Part shown: in pieces, positions 11,230 to 23,500 of the stretch
How positions within the stretch are numbered: the first letter of the stretch is position 1
Layout: every line of letters starts with the position of its first letter
Assembly: GCA_943736015.1 (NCBI GenBank)
Contig: OX031068.1
Coordinates: 32,546,296-32,610,295 of the forward strand
From: Tridacna crocea
Taxonomy: Eukaryota > Mollusca > Bivalvia > Cardiida > Cardiidae
Length of the DNA stretch: 64,000 bases
Direction of reading: 5' to 3'
Translations under genes and position numbers: made by a program
The notes under the pieces: model-generated
Told to the model about the DNA's origin: nothing
Databases searched by the model: none
The model's input: the letters and a program-made list of their open reading frames with translations, nothing else

Positions 11230-12028
11230 TATAAAATGTATTGATATATATTCCATTTTTTGCTATTATGTGATAAGTTATTCCTGTTTTCTCCTTTTTT
11301 TATTTTTTTCACTTTTTGGTTTTTTTTTTCTCTCACTAGCTTTGTATATCTTTATTAGTCTATTCTAATTATTCATTGATCCAGATTCGGTGAACTGAAT
11401 AGGTCGTTGTTTGACACTTTCCCCTTCTACTCTATTTAACACAATGGAAAAAAAAGAGAAAATGAAAAAAGAAAAACATTGTGGTAAGGGGTGAAAGAGC
11501 TCATAAAGATGTTACTAAAAGAACGGGAGAAAGAAAGAAAAATCGAATGATGCCATTCAAACATACAACTGAAGAAATTGGAAACAGCAATTTTACTTGC
11601 GTACAAGTTTAAGCACTCCAAATCAATGTAAAATCCCTTCCTTTGCAATAAACATATTTTTTTTCACTCTTTATAATTCTCGTGAAGTACATCAGTTTGA
11701 GCAAATACCGGTACCATCACTTCTGGAAATAGATTGGGAAATTGTTTCTCAACGTGTAAAGAGAACTTGAAGTAATCACAGAAATGTAACATTACCACGA
11801 ACGGTACAGGTACTTGGTACCCTCATAAAGTAATGATTAATCTATAAATTAACTCGATGCAATAAGCAAAAATAATAGGAAATATTCTGCACGAATTGCT
11901 AACCATACTCATTTAATGAACTCAAAAAACTAGCGTATATCCGAAATATCAATTATCAAGGCAAGCATATATAGGTAGCTTTTTACAAGTGCACCGTATT
12001 GCTACATATCCGCTTTATGCTCCCGTAT

Positions 12029-12238
12029 TACATGAATACAACAAGAAAATGTAGAAATCAGTGCTATATAGTTCACTAGTCATAACTATCCAGTTTCACA
12101 ATGCACTGAACTCCTTCTTATTGCTACAGAGTACTACATGAATACAAAAAGAAAATGTAGAAATCAGTGCTATATAGTTCACTAGCCATAACTATCCAAA
12201 TTCACAATGCACTGAACTCCTCCTTATTGCTACAGAGC
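12029..12238. repeat. Two tandem copies of about 105 bp
   Basis: ACATGAATACAAxAAGAAAA through CTTATTGCTACAGAG, repeated with few differences, left of the DIRS element. Confidence 0.85.
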
Positions 12239-12999
12239 TATTCACCATGGCAACATCAAGAACAACGTACCTACATCCCAGTACTATATATATACGGCCT
12301 ACTGCACAAGCCAAATATGAAGCAGGTGTAATTATTGGTCAATCAGAATTCTGACAAAAAAAAATCAAATTTGTTCTCAAATTATAGTTTTATTAATAAA
12401 TACTTACCTAATATTACAATATGGATTTTCCCTTTTCGGGTCCGCATAATAAACCTTCCGGAAATACGGAAGTAAACAAACTTTGAGCATGCGGAACCTC
12501 ACTACTTCCGTTTATCCTCATCCAACTTCAGTATCTCTTCGGCGAAACAGTTCACCAAAGTAAATACTAAATAACACGAGTGGAGGAGGGAGGGAAAATT
12601 GTAGCCTAATATTAAGTAAGTATTTATTAATAAAACTATAATTTGAGAACAAATTTGAATTTTTTATTTCATAAAATACTTACATAATATTACAATATGT
12701 ACTACTGTAGATTCCATAACAGTATCAACAATAGCGAGTGATTATTTAGTTAATTCACTGATGTAGAATATATACTTCTTAATTCAAACAATAAAAAGAA
12801 ATTATTACCTTCTTCCAAAAAATAAGGTCTTTTTCATTTCTGTACTCAATCATGATCCCTCCTATTTACAACATCAAGATGCGTTCCTTCTAGAAACAGC
12901 ATAACATATACACAATATTCACCCAAAAACTGTAAATAACCCAAGTTTCTATCCTGGCGGTCTGCCGAAAAAAACAGAAATGTTTCGATTCTAGTGTGC

Positions 13000-14352
13000 C
13001 TCCACTAACCGAAGAAATCAACACTCACTGGTTTCAAATAGTGTCTTGTGGAAATGGTCTACCTTGACCAATCTGCAGCCTCCATAACCTGCTGTAAAGA
13101 TGCACCCTTGAATAAGGCCCCGGACAGTCCTACACTTCTTGTTGAATGTCCTGTGATTTTACCATGAGACTTTTTCAATTTTTCATAACAATATTTTATC
13201 AAACTTATCAGCCATCTAGAGATAGTAATTGAAGAAACTGGTTGATGAGGTTTATTTATGGCCAAAAACAGTTTCACAATGTCCTTACCCTGCTGATTTC
13301 TAAACTGTTCTGTTGCTTTTAAATAATAAGTCAAAGCTCTCTTGGGATCCAGCCTCTTATCTTTCTCCAAGTGAGGCACAAAAATGTTTCTTCCCATATG
13401 ACTGGGTCTATCAGACTTTGACAAACCTTTTCGTATAAAGGTGACACCCTGCTTTTGAACGTTTACTAAACTTTCTCCCAACTGCAAAGCTTGTAAATCG
13501 CAACATCTTCTAAACGTTGTTATGGCCACCAAAAACAAGTCTTCCAGGCAAGAAACTTCAATGATACATCTTTCAGGGGCTCAAACGGCTTTTCTTTTAA
13601 ACAACCTAGAATGACAAGAAGATCCCATTCCGGAACTAATCTTTTCAAAGAAGGTCTTTCATTGAAAATTCCCTTCAACAATCTTATTGTATATTCCCAA
13701 TTGGTGCTAAAACAGAAGAAAGCATAGACCTATACCCATTTATAGTTCTATATTTTAGACCTTTCTCATATAAAATGTCAAGAACTCTGCACAATTTACC
13801 AAAGATGCTGAATAGGTATCAATTTTGTGTTCAACACACAAGCTTTTGAACTGTCTAAACTTACTCCTTATCCTTTTGGGTCCCTTTCTCCATGATTTTG
13901 ATAATAGCTGTGTAGTTTTTTTCTGAAAAACCTGTTGAAGAGAACTTTCTGTCGATAATAGCCATGCAGTCTGATGTAGAGACTCTACATTTGGATGCAT
14001 CACTTTCCCCTTGCACTGAGATAGCAGATCCTCTTGGCACGGGAGACTTACAGGACAGGCTATTAGAAATTTCAGAATTTGTGGATACCAATTCTTGGAC
14101 ACATTGGGCTATCAGTATCATTGTGCACCGATACTGCTTCAGTACTCTGGGAATTAATTGGACTGGGGTAAATGCATAAGCAAACATGTTCTGCCATGCA
14201 ATTGACAGGGTATCCATTGCATAAGCCCCGGATGATGAATCCAAGAGCAAAACAGAGGTGCTTTCTTGTTTTCTATTGTGGCAAAGAGATCTATCATTGG
14301 CTTTCCCCAAATCTGAAATAACTTCTCTACTACTGATTTGCTCAAAGACCAA
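13000..14352 (-). pseudogene. DIRS tyrosine recombinase, broken
   Basis: N-terminal SAM-like part: RSKFRQFKSLCVEHKIDTYS, then KYRTINGYRSMLSSVLAP near 13700-13765. Catalytic part (13059-13538): TTFRRCCDLQALQLGES with the first Arg, FIRKGLSKSDRP, and the HxxR box in GHSTRSVGLSGALFKGAS followed by QQVMEAADWSR. A TAG stop follows immediately (about 13056), and the same frame continues with TISTRHYLKPVSVDFFG, which carries the expected nucleophilic Tyr. So a nonsense change removes the nucleophile. Other frameshifts lie near 13540-13760. Confidence 0.78.
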
Positions 14353-16326
14353 TCCGTTGCAAGAACTCTTTGACGACTTAATATGTCTGCAAGAATACTT
14401 TGCTCCCCATTATATGAACCGCTTTCAGAGTAACTTTGTGAGCTATAGCATATTCCCACAAATGCATTGTCAGATTGCATAGTTGTGTTGATTTCGTCCC
14501 CCCCCCCCCAACGATTGATATATTGACAAATAGTCAGTTCTTCACTGCTTTCATCTCTAGACAATTGATATGAAGCATTTTCTCCATTAACCCATTACCA
14601 CTCAATCCCTACCTTTGACGCCCCTGAGAAAGAAGCCTTTAGAAAACATTATGAAAAGAAGAAAATGCTGGTAAGCAGCATTTTCTCCAGCATTTTCTCC
14701 TTTTCCCACAATGTTTTCTACCCTTCACAAAACAAATTTCAAATTTTCAGTCACTTTCATTTTGTCGTCTGCAAATGCTTTCAATTTGGACCAGTCTAAA
14801 ATATTGTTGTTTGGTATTGGGTTAAGGACCATTGACCCTGACATGTTAGATTGTTCATGTGACCTCCCATTTCCAATTTGCCACTCGCATCTGTGGTTAG
14901 AGTCAGTGAAAAAACCTGTTTGACTAAAGGTCTGCCCTTGGAAATGTTCCGAGTATCTAACCACCATTTCAGATGATGAGCAATTTGGTATGAAAACGGC
15001 AGACGAGCAGGGTTCCAATTTTGTAACAAATGGAGTTGAAGAGGTCTCATAAATAGTCTCGAGTTTGGAACTAACTCCAGACATGATGCAATTATTCCCA
15101 AAACAACTAGACATTGCCTGGCTGTAATGTTGCCCCCAATAATTCTAGTACAGCTCTCTTCAGACTGCAAATACGCTCTTGTGTTGGAAAGACACGGCCT
15201 TTCTTTAAATCCAATGAACTTCCCAGATAAGTTAAAACCTGCACAGGAACTAGCAGGCATTTTTCTTTGTTTATCATTAAACCTAGTCGATAAAGGAGAC
15301 TGAGCAACACATCTCTGTTTTCGATAAGATCTTGCTTCAATTGATTTAAATTCAACCAGTCGTCTATGTAACTGGCCAAACGAAACCCGTTTTTCCTTGA
15401 AGGAGCGACAATTACTGCCATCACCTTTACGAAGGTTCTCGGGGCACTCGTTGGAGCGAAAGAAAGACAACGGAACTGATAAGCCATTCTTTGAAATTGA
15501 AATCTCAGAAATTTCCGATGACCCTTGTATATCATTACATGGTGATATGCATCTTTAGATCGATTGATATCGCCCAATCTCCCTTTTCTACCATGTTGAT
15601 CACCTTTGTAAGAGTGTCCATTTTGAAGTGCTGTTTTCGGAGATACACATTGAGAGGCTTTAAATTGATCACTGGTCTCATTCTTCCAGTTTTCTTTGGA
15701 ACGAGAAAAAATGTACTGTAAAAACTTTCTTGAATTTGACCTGGAGGAACAATCTCTATTGCATTTTTTTCTAACAAAGAATTTATTTCTTCTTTTATAA
15801 GACTTCGTTGTTTTACAGGAACATTGGTTCCTTTCACACCATAGAAGGGAGGTATCTTTTGGAACTCCAACTTGTAACCATCCCTTATGATGTCTAAAAC
15901 CCATTGATCCTGTGTAATTTGTTCCCATTGGCTTAGAAAATGAACCAGTCTGCCCCCCCAACAGGTATCTGCGGAAACTTTGCAACTATGTTTACCTCGT
16001 CATTCGTCAACTGGTCTCTAGAGCTGACTTTTTCCCGTACTTGTTGCTGAACGTCTTGGATTGGAGTTTCGAAAAGAACCTCTCTGTCTTCTAAATCCAC
16101 GACTCTCCTGAGCAGGTCTATTCTGCACTTTAGGGATACGAACATTGTTCCATTGACCAGATGCTGGCTTATCAGCACTTTTGTCATTGTTAAAACGTTT
16201 ACTGAAATCTGACTGACCACTGAATTTTCTTTTATGTCTCTGCACATCTGGTACTAAGTCCTCGACTTGTTTCTTCTTTTCTTTCCGTTCTTTCAACAAG
16301 GTCTCTAACTGAGGACCAAAAAACAC
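14154..16326 (-). pseudogene. DIRS reverse transcriptase and RNase H, broken by frameshifts and a MITE
   Basis: RT pieces: INSLLEKNAIEIVPPGQIQE, FFLVPKKTGRMRPVINLKPL (15535-15870), AYHHVMIYKGHRKFLRFQFQ, SFAPTSAPRTFVKVMAVI and the catalytic YIDDWLNLNQ (15107-15985). RNase H pieces: LTTDASGKLEMGGHMNN (14796-15470 frame) ending in QGQWSL at the MITE; beyond the MITE the same frame resumes with HINCLEMKAV, then a stop. Further down come ADILSRQ, then TDWSLSKSVVEKLFQIWGKP, IDLFATIENKKAPLFCSW, the conserved end of DIRS RT/RH proteins. Several frameshifts are present. Confidence 0.8.
14587..14825. mobile_element. TTAA hairpin MITE inserted in the DIRS RNase H region
   Basis: TTAA-CCCATTACCA at the left, TGGTATTGGG-TTAA at the right, with the family's central hairpin. 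The TTAA duplication and CCC-starting inverted ends are those of piggyBac-type non-autonomous elements. Removing it with one TTAA restores one frame across the junction. Confidence 0.85.
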
Positions 16327-17310
16327 CTTCGCTCGACAAGGGCAAATTAGCGAACTCTAAACTGTCGTGTTGGTCGTATAAACCAGTATCTGTCATAGCA
16401 ACAGTTCTACGGCTGATATGATGCAAAGCACCAGTCCTTCCTAATTGATCTAATACCTTGGTGGACATGGAGAAAATGTCTTTTACTTGCTTAATTGCAG
16501 AATCTTTTTCCAAATAAGATGATTCAATAAACTGCAACAAATTTCCAAGACTCTGTTGAACATAACACTGCATTATCAAACCCAATCTAGCAGCATGCTG
16601 ATCTTTAAAACAAATTTTATCCACCATTTTACATGGTTGAGAACAGAACCTTGCCCTTGCTCCTAGCAAAAGAAGCCTTATTACCGTAGCTTTTGACTAA
16701 GCAACAATCAACTATAGCGTCCAGTGATGGAACTTTCAAGAACTTTTCAAATTCTTCATCTAACGGAGATAAATCAACATTCTCTTCCGAAAGAAGCAGT
16801 GAGAAAATTAGGTTCATTACACCTGAAACTGCTCTCAATCAACTCAACTTGTGATTTGTCCAAAACAATGCCTTCTTTATCAGTCTTTTTCTTGACCATG
16901 GCATCCTCTCCAAACATTTCAAAGAGACACTTCTGTGTTTTGTTACTCAAACTGTTCTCTTTATCTGCCTCGTTATTATCCGGGTAGTCAAAATTGTCTG
17001 TATCGGCAAATAATGACACTGTATCTGTTCTATTGTGTCTATCTGTCGTGGATTGACGAGAATTTTTTTTCCGACTTATCCACACCATTACTGCCGGCCG
17101 AGTTTGTCTCAGGTACGATCTTTTCAAAGGCCTTTGTGGCCAATGATTCCAATTTCCTGAATCTCAATTTCAACTCAGAATACCTAGATTTCTTTTTCTT
17201 TCATTTTGCTTTGTGCAAAACTGCCTCGGACCGTGACACCGACTCGTCACTATCCTGCTCCGAATGCTGGGCAGCGTCCGATAATTCACCGTCTTCCGAC
17301 ATGACCGAAA
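16232..17310 (-). pseudogene. DIRS gag-like ORF, broken
   Basis: Starts with an acidic MSEDGELSDAAQHSEQDSDE near 17302 and continues through at least three frames: SYLRQTRPAVMVW, then FLKVPSLDAIVDCCLVKSYG, GARARFCSQPCKMVDKICFK and TKVLDQLGRTGALHHISRRT. It ends near VFWSSVRDLVERTERKE, with an overlapping basic frame (16018-16326) rich in Lys, Arg and Gly. Acidic start, alpha-helical middle and basic tail match gag-like proteins of DIRS elements of other animals. Non-functional. Confidence 0.65.
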
Positions 17311-18336
17311 AAAAAAATAAAGTCCAAAAATTAAATTTCAAAGCCACGCGGCAAAACACAGAAGGTCTAAACACAAAAACGATGCGAACTGTTACGCCGA
17401 AAAAGGAAAACTGAAGTTGCACGTGGATAAACGGAAGTAGTGAGGTTGCGCATGCTCAAAGTTTGTTTACTTCCGTATTTCCGGAAGGTTTATTATACGG
17501 ACTCGAAAAGGAAATCCATAGTGTAATATTAGGCAAGTATTGTATGCAATAAAAACATTGTACCATAAATGTCAATGGAATATGTTAAATACTAATAATT
17601 ATCTTATTTTGTCGTGTGAGCAGTAATGCTCCTTTTTTTTTTTTCCAATGTCCCATCTCACAACCAACTATAGCATGTTTAGCATGAAGCAGAATTAACT
17701 TGATAAAATGAAATGATAAATCCGAAGACTATTTGTTACAACTTCCATTTTTGTAATTGACCCTTACCCAGCAATTCTAAAGACAGACATCCCTTGACTC
17801 ACGACGCTATGATCGCCAAACACCGTACTTGGTATCGAATGAAACATAACTACGTAGTAGTTATATTACTATCTGACCATTTATAGTTTAAACATACTAA
17901 TTTTACTTATCTTCTCTGTTAGTATTTCTACTTCTCTGACGCTTTTTAGTGTCTGCCTGCTACCATGCATCTAACCATCTCGACCTGCGTAAAGGCAATC
18001 CCGCCAGAAGTGTTACCCCACCGAAAGCCAGATGTGAAGCAGACGATTATTAATTTTCTCACAAGCCATACACTCAAAAAGTGTTGCCTACCCTCTTATA
18101 CCGACTTATACGTCCATTATAATTCTGAAAAGTCATAAATGACTATAGAATAATAGTCACTTTGTTATATTAAATGCTAATATCTAATTTTGTCTTGTGA
18201 ACTGAAAAAATAAACGTGTAACAGAATTGAGACATAAAAAAAAATAAGCTTTGCCAATGGAAGCAACTGCTACTTGTTATTATCATGACCCGGAGTACAT
18301 TAATAAAACTTCGTAATTAATCTTAAGAAATCGTAA

Positions 18337-18564
18337 TTAACCCATTACCACACAATCCCTACTTTTGACGCCCCTGAGGAGGAAGCCTTTAGAAAACATT
18401 GTGGGAAAAGGAGAAAATGCTGGTAACCAGCATTTCTCCTTTTCCCACAATGTTTTCTAGCCTTTACAAAACAAAGTTAAAATTTTCAGTCACTTATATT
18501 TTGTCGTCTGCAAATGCTTTCGATTTGGACAAACTTAAAATTTTGTCGTTTGATAATGAGTTAA
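18337..18564. mobile_element. TTAA hairpin MITE
   Basis: Complete copy: TTAACCCATTACCACACAAT at the left, TTTGATAATGAGTTAA at the right, near-perfect central hairpin around 18400-18455. Confidence 0.88.
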
Positions 18565-18622
18565 TACTTATCTTATGAGTACAATTTATCTCTTGCAAAA
18601 CATATTCTCTTCTGTTTGACAG

Positions 18623-18894
18623 ATGGTACTGCCAATCTTAAAACACTCCTATTCTATTCGAAAAAGAAGCTTCATTGTATTCGAAGTGCTAGTATGAACT
18701 CTGCTGGTTATCGTCATTTCCCTAAAGTAAAAACCAAAGAGCAGGTACAAAGGAAAAAAAAAACGTCTGTACGCGTTGCCCTCTCAAAGCTGAATGAACC
18801 TTGTACCAACTACATGTACAACCTGCCTATCTTGAATCCCGAGCTTCATACCTTACAGGTGCATATCGAAGCGTTGTCAAACAAGAGAAAATAA
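18623..18894 (+). CDS. Candidate exon or small coding remnant, lysine-rich (uncertain)
   Basis: A strong acceptor (TTCTCTTCTGTTTGACAG ending at 18622) opens a frame of 90 codons that enters in phase 1, as exon C1 would require, and closes with TAA at 18892-18894. Possible internal donors are AGCAG|GTACAA (after 18744) and TACAG|GTGCAT. The product is basic, with two cysteines, and does not resemble the L, A, B or C exons. It could be an alternative terminal exon after C1, an exon of another gene, or chance. There is no paralogous copy in the window to support it. Confidence 0.2.
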
Positions 18895-18957
18895 TTTCCT
18901 TCTGATTCGTTCCTCAAACGTAGGAAATTATATTACTTTATTTTTATATCAATGCAG

Positions 18958-19109
18958 ACTATCTCGGTATATAAAGAAGTATGTGGACATATTCAGGAAA
19001 TGCCCAGACCTTGTAGGCCGCATCAAACTGACAAACATCACCTTCGGATTTCTCAGGTTTGGCGAGAGCTTCGAAAAGCTGGCAACTAAAGGATACCAAT
19101 ATTTTTGTG
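18958..19109 (+). CDS. Candidate extra A-type exon with a GC donor
   Basis: Acceptor TTATATCAATGCAG ends at 18957 after a T-rich tract. The open frame enters in phase 2 and reaches TGTG|GCAAGT, a good consensus for the minor GC-AG intron class, leaving in phase 1. The resulting exon is exactly 152 bp, like A1 and A2, with the same phases, and it has RKCPDL at the position of KCPEIL/KCPELL. The rest of the alignment is weak and no partner B or C exon was found. A TTAA MITE begins about 10 bp after the donor. It may be the relic of a lost module or an alternative exon. Confidence 0.38.
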
Positions 19110-19118
19110 GCAAGTCTT

Positions 19119-19349
19119 TTGACCCTTTACCAAACAATCCCTGTTTCTTAACATCCCAGAGATAGAGGGTTTTTGAAAACATTGTAGGAAAAAAAGAAAA
19201 TGCTGATAAGCAGCATTTTCTCCTTTTCCCATAGTGTTTTCTGTCCTTCCCAATACAAACTTCAATTTTTGAGTCATATGAATTTTGTTACCTGCAAATA
19301 CTTTAAAATTGGACGAGTAAAAAAAGTTGGGCTTTTGGTAAAGGGATAA
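19119..19349. mobile_element. TTAA hairpin MITE, diverged
   Basis: Ends CCCTTTACCAAACAATCCCT and TTTTGGTAAAGGGATAA. Core AACATTGTAGGAAAAAAAG..CTGATAAGCAGCATTTTCTC. It starts about 10 bp after the GC donor of the candidate exon at 18958. Confidence 0.8.
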
Positions 19350-19394
19350 TACCGTCCAACTTCTGCTGTGTTTTGATTTAAATGTTTCACTGTG

Positions 19395-19640
19395 ATGTCT
19401 ATATCGTGCATGGATGGATGAATGAATGACTGACTGGCTGACTGGATGGGTGGAAGGAGAGACGGATGGAGGGATGGGATGGCTGGCTGGCCGGCAGCCA
19501 GGTTGGCTGGCTGGCTGGATGAATGGATGACCGGACGAACGGGTGGATGGACGTAGGGACGGAATGATAGATGGATGAATGATGGGATAGATGATGCGAT
19601 GTATGTAAGGTTTGAATGTGTTGATGGATGGGCAGAAGGG
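19395..19640. repeat. Degenerate GGAT/TGGC microsatellite
   Basis: Long run of GATGGATGAATGAATGACTG and GGCTGGCTGGC type repeats. Gives long but meaningless minus-strand frames rich in His, Pro and Ser. Confidence 0.9.
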
Positions 19641-20092
19641 CAATCAAGTACAATATTCAGTCCATAGAAATTTCTCTACTTTCTTAACTCTTAATTACTA
19701 GAGTATTTGAAGAATGCTTAGATTAAGGATCGGTCGTAGGGAAAGAACACAAATTCTAACATGACACGGGAATTCGGCTCTACAAGCACGGTGCAAGGAA
19801 AGCGTGATAAAATCTGCCACATTCCATTCAGAGTGACGTCATTTTGTATTAATTAAGAAAGTGGGTTATACAATAGAACATAGTCTTCATCCGTGTTTTT
19901 ACTCTATAGATGAAATTGTTTTCCTTTCTTCATAAAGAACCAGTCATGTTAGAATCGAAATAATTTTCTTTCTATCGTGGTTTATCGTTCAATAAAGCAC
20001 ACTGTGAGTTATGAGGGGCAATGAATAAACTTATCGCCCTCGTGGATTATCTATTGTGCCTCATAACTCACATTATTTCTTAAGATTATTTC

Positions 20093-20321
20093 TTAAGCAT
20101 TTATCACACAATGCCGAATGTTGACGCTCCTGGAAAAGAAACCTGTCGAAAACATTGTGGGGAAAGAAGAAAATGCTGGTAACCAGCATTTTATCCTTTT
20201 CCTACAATGTTTTCTACTCTGTCAAAGAAAAATTACACCATTTGAGCCACACGGAAATTGTCCTCAGCAAATGCTTTCAATTTGGACAAGGGTAAAATTT
20301 TGTCGTCTGGTAAAAGGTTAA
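20093..20321. mobile_element. TTAA hairpin MITE
   Basis: Left TTAAGCATTTATCACACAAT, right CTGGTAAAAGGTTAA, central hairpin around 20150-20210. It lies in the intron just before exon L2. Confidence 0.82.
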
Positions 20322-20391
20322 TTAGAAAACTGGATAAAAAGAAAAACTTACCTGTACATTGTTATGATGTGATCTATTTAATCGATTCTAG

Positions 20392-20524
20392 ATTGTTCCC
20401 CTTACCTGTTATCAACTCTGGTTCTGAATGGATTGAAAGATCTACAGAATATCAGCCGTGTCACAGCAGTTTTCCCGACAGTCGCAAATATATCGTTCTA
20501 CTGTGATCAAATCCATGACGACAA
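20392..20524 (+). CDS. Exon L2 (module start) of the cysteine-rich repeat gene
   Basis: Acceptor TTAATCGATTCTAG ends at 20391 and the donor GACGACAA|GTGAGT follows 20524, close to the ideal donor. The exon is 133 bp, phase 1 in and phase 2 out. It encodes a segment beginning DCSPYLLSTL and ending ISFYCDQIHDD. It fits in frame between C1 (leaving G + AT gives Asp) and A2 (AA + G gives Lys). No second copy is in the window, so it rests on splice sites, phase and cysteine content. It would supply the first two cysteines of module 2. The RTE-like LINE starts about 40 bp downstream in the next intron. Confidence 0.55.
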
Positions 20525-20559
20525 GTGAGTATATTCTGTTTTCGAGAGAAATAAAGTGA

Positions 20560-23500
20560 GGGAGAGGCGGGCAGATGGACGGACAGAGAGACAGACGGAC
20601 AGACAGACAGACATACTACTACTATGCTGACGGTCGCAATGCGACAAAGTCTGTTCCTCTGTTCTATCCAACCGCTGATCTCCATATGCTTCTGTCATTA
20701 CACAACTCTGGCCAGGAATTCAAGTTGATGTTCCTCCGTTTCAAATTTCTTTTGACTGTATCTTTAAACCGTAGTCGGGGTCTGCCTCTCTTCCTACTAC
20801 CAACTGGAAGCTGTGAGAACAGGATCTGTTTTGGAAGTCGGTCTTGCGGCATCCTCATGATGTGCCCTGTCCATCGAAGGTTCTTTCTGATCAGCATGTC
20901 TTCCATGGGTGTTAGTCCAGTTCTTTCAAGTATTTCCTTGTTGGTAACTTTGTCTTTCCAGGTTACTTTCATGATGGTTCTAAGGTGCCGCATCATAAAA
21001 GCATGAAGCTTCTTCACATGGCTTCTGTATACCGTCCACGACTCGGCTCCATACAAGAGAGTAGATATGACAATGGCTCTGTATATCTTTCCTTTCACCT
21101 TCAATGAAACATGATGGTTGTTCCAGAGTCTCTGATGTAATCTGCCAAAAGATGAACTGGCCTTAGCAATTCTTCTCTGTATTTCGGCATCAATACGCCC
21201 ATCTTTCGCTGCTGTGCTACCAAGATAGGTGAACTCTGGGACAGAATTTAGTTTGATACCATCGACCAGTATATCCACCTCCTGGGACTTTGAAGAGTCT
21301 GGTTGGTATAGCACTTCAGTTTTCTTGATGTTTATCTTCAGTCCAAATTTCTTTGATGCTTCCGAGAAGGCATTTACTATGCGTTGAATTTCCTGTGGTG
21401 AGTGGGCAAGTAGGGCACTGTCATCTGCGAAGAGTAGCTCCCTTATCAGTACCTGGATGCTCTTGGTTCTTGCCTTGAAGTGTGTGACCTTAAAGAGGTC
21501 TGCATCTTGCCTTGACTGGATGTAGACACCATCTGTCAAGTCTCTGAAAGCTTCATCCAGCATCGCTGATAGGAATATGGAGAAGAGAGTAGGTGCTAGT
21601 ACACAGCCTTGTTTGACTCCATTTGTAACTTCAAAAGCATCGGATGTTTCCACTCCATCGCTGACTTTGGCCTTCATCCCTGTGTGCAGCGACTCAATCA
21701 TGGATGTGAACTTATCAGGGCATCCATACTTCCTCAGCAGCTGCCACAGACCTGTTCTTCCAACTGTATCAAAGGCTTTAGTGAAGTCCACAAATACAAC
21801 GTACAGTGGCTGGTCCTGCTCGATACACTTTTCTTGTAACTGTCGGAGGCTGAAGATCATGTCGATGGTGCTCCTATTGGGCCTGAAACCACACTGTGAC
21901 TCGGGAACTATTTCTGGAGTGACATGCTTGGAGAGTCTGTTCAGAAGGATCCTAGCGAAGACTTTGCCAGCAATGGACAACAGAGAGATTCCTCGATAGT
22001 TTCCGCAATCTGACCTGTCTCCTTTCTTGTAGATGGTTACAATACTTGCATTCTTCCAGGCTTGTGGAACTGTACCTTCATCCCATGCACTGCATATCAG
22101 TTGGTGCAGCCTGTCCACTAATTTGGTACCTCCATGTTTCCATACTTCCGCGGGTATTCCATCTTCACCGGGGGCTCTGCCATCTTTCAATCCAGCAATA
22201 GCTTTTGTCACCTCGTTCATGGATGGAGTCTCATCAAGGTAGTGTTTGGTGGTCCGCTGCTGTATGTTGTCAAGGGCTTCAGTCTGAATCTCTCCGGGAA
22301 CATTTAAGAGCTTCTGGAAGTGTTCACTCCATCTAGCCAGAACTTCTTTGTTGTCTGAGATTGTTTCCAGCCCGTCCGCTGACTTCAGTTGTACAGGTCC
22401 TTTTTTCTGGGGTCCCCAAACTTCCTTGAGCCCATTGTAGAAAGCCTTCATGTCATTCCTGTCTGCAGCTGTCTGTAGCTCTTGTGCTTTACTGTCCCAC
22501 CAGGCTGTCTTCAGAGATCTAGTATGTTGTTGGAGTTGCCTGCAGGCATCTTTGTAAGCTGCAACTGTTGACCGTGAGCTCCTGGACTGTAGCACTTTCT
22601 GGTTGGCTTGGTCTCTCTTTCTTATAAGTTGCTGTAGCTTTTGGTCACCGGGATCAAACCAGTCCTGGTGTTTTCTGCCGGGCTTGCCTAGAGATTCCTT
22701 TGCTGTGTTGTAGACCACTTGTTGTAGAGCTGTCCATTTTTGATCTATGGAATGTCCTTCCTCTATCTCAAATCTGTCTAAAGCATCGTTCATATCTTTT
22801 GCTAGAGTCTCTCTTTCCTTTATAGATCTCAGCTTTGCGGTGTTGAGCTTGGATGGTTTCTTTGCTCCTTGTTTGATGTGTTTCTGACGTAGATGGAATG
22901 TCACTTTTGATCTTGTCATCTGATGATCAGTCCAGCAGTTGGCTCCACGCATTACTCTAGTATTACAGAAGTCTGTCTTATCTCTCTGTCTTGTTATGAT
23001 GAAGTCAATCAGGTGCCAGTGTTTAGAGCGAGGATGCATCCAAGTAGTCTTTCGTTCGTCTTTCTGCTTGAACATGGTATTGGTTACTGTCAATTCAAAT
23101 TCTGAACACATAGCAAGAAGGAGTTCTCCATTTGAGTTGCATTTACCAATTCCATACTTTCCTAATACCGATGGCCACTTGTTGTAGTCGCTCCCTATTC
23201 TAGCATTGAAATCTCCCATCAGTATGAGTTTGTCGGTACGGGGAACACGCCGAAGAGTTTCTGCTAGTAGGTTGTAGAATTCCTCTTTCTTGTCATCAGG
23301 ATTGGTCAAAGTTGGTGCGTACACACTGATGAATGTCGCCGAGTTGTTCTTCGTCAAAGGGAGTCGCATCGACATTATCCTGTCACTGATTGGTAGTGGT
23401 GTCTCAATCATCATTGATGCAATGTTTCTCCTCATCGCAAAACCAACTCCGGCTTCTCTTTTCTCTCCATTAGGTCTACCACTCCAGAAGAATGTATAGT

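Larger units (their letters stand above)
12400..17545 (-). mobile_element. DIRS-type tyrosine-recombinase retrotransposon, decayed
   Basis: Inverted terminal repeats of about 130 bp: 12400-12531 and, reverse complemented, 17411-17545; shared pieces include CCTTCCGGAAATACGGAAGT and CCTCACTACTTCCGTTTATC. A further inverted pair at the left end (about 12366-12420 and 12608-12660) resembles the internal complementary region of DIRS elements. On the minus strand the order is gag-like, RT, RNase H, tyrosine recombinase, as in DIRS elements. Frameshifts and stops are frequent. A TTAA MITE (14587-14825) is inserted in the RNase H region. Confidence 0.85.

Noticed and set aside
19086..19653. Long His/Pro/Ser-rich minus-strand ORFs
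   Set aside because: Microsatellite translation.
21577..23499. Plus-strand ORFs up to 140 codons
   Set aside because: Shadows of the minus-strand LINE ORF.
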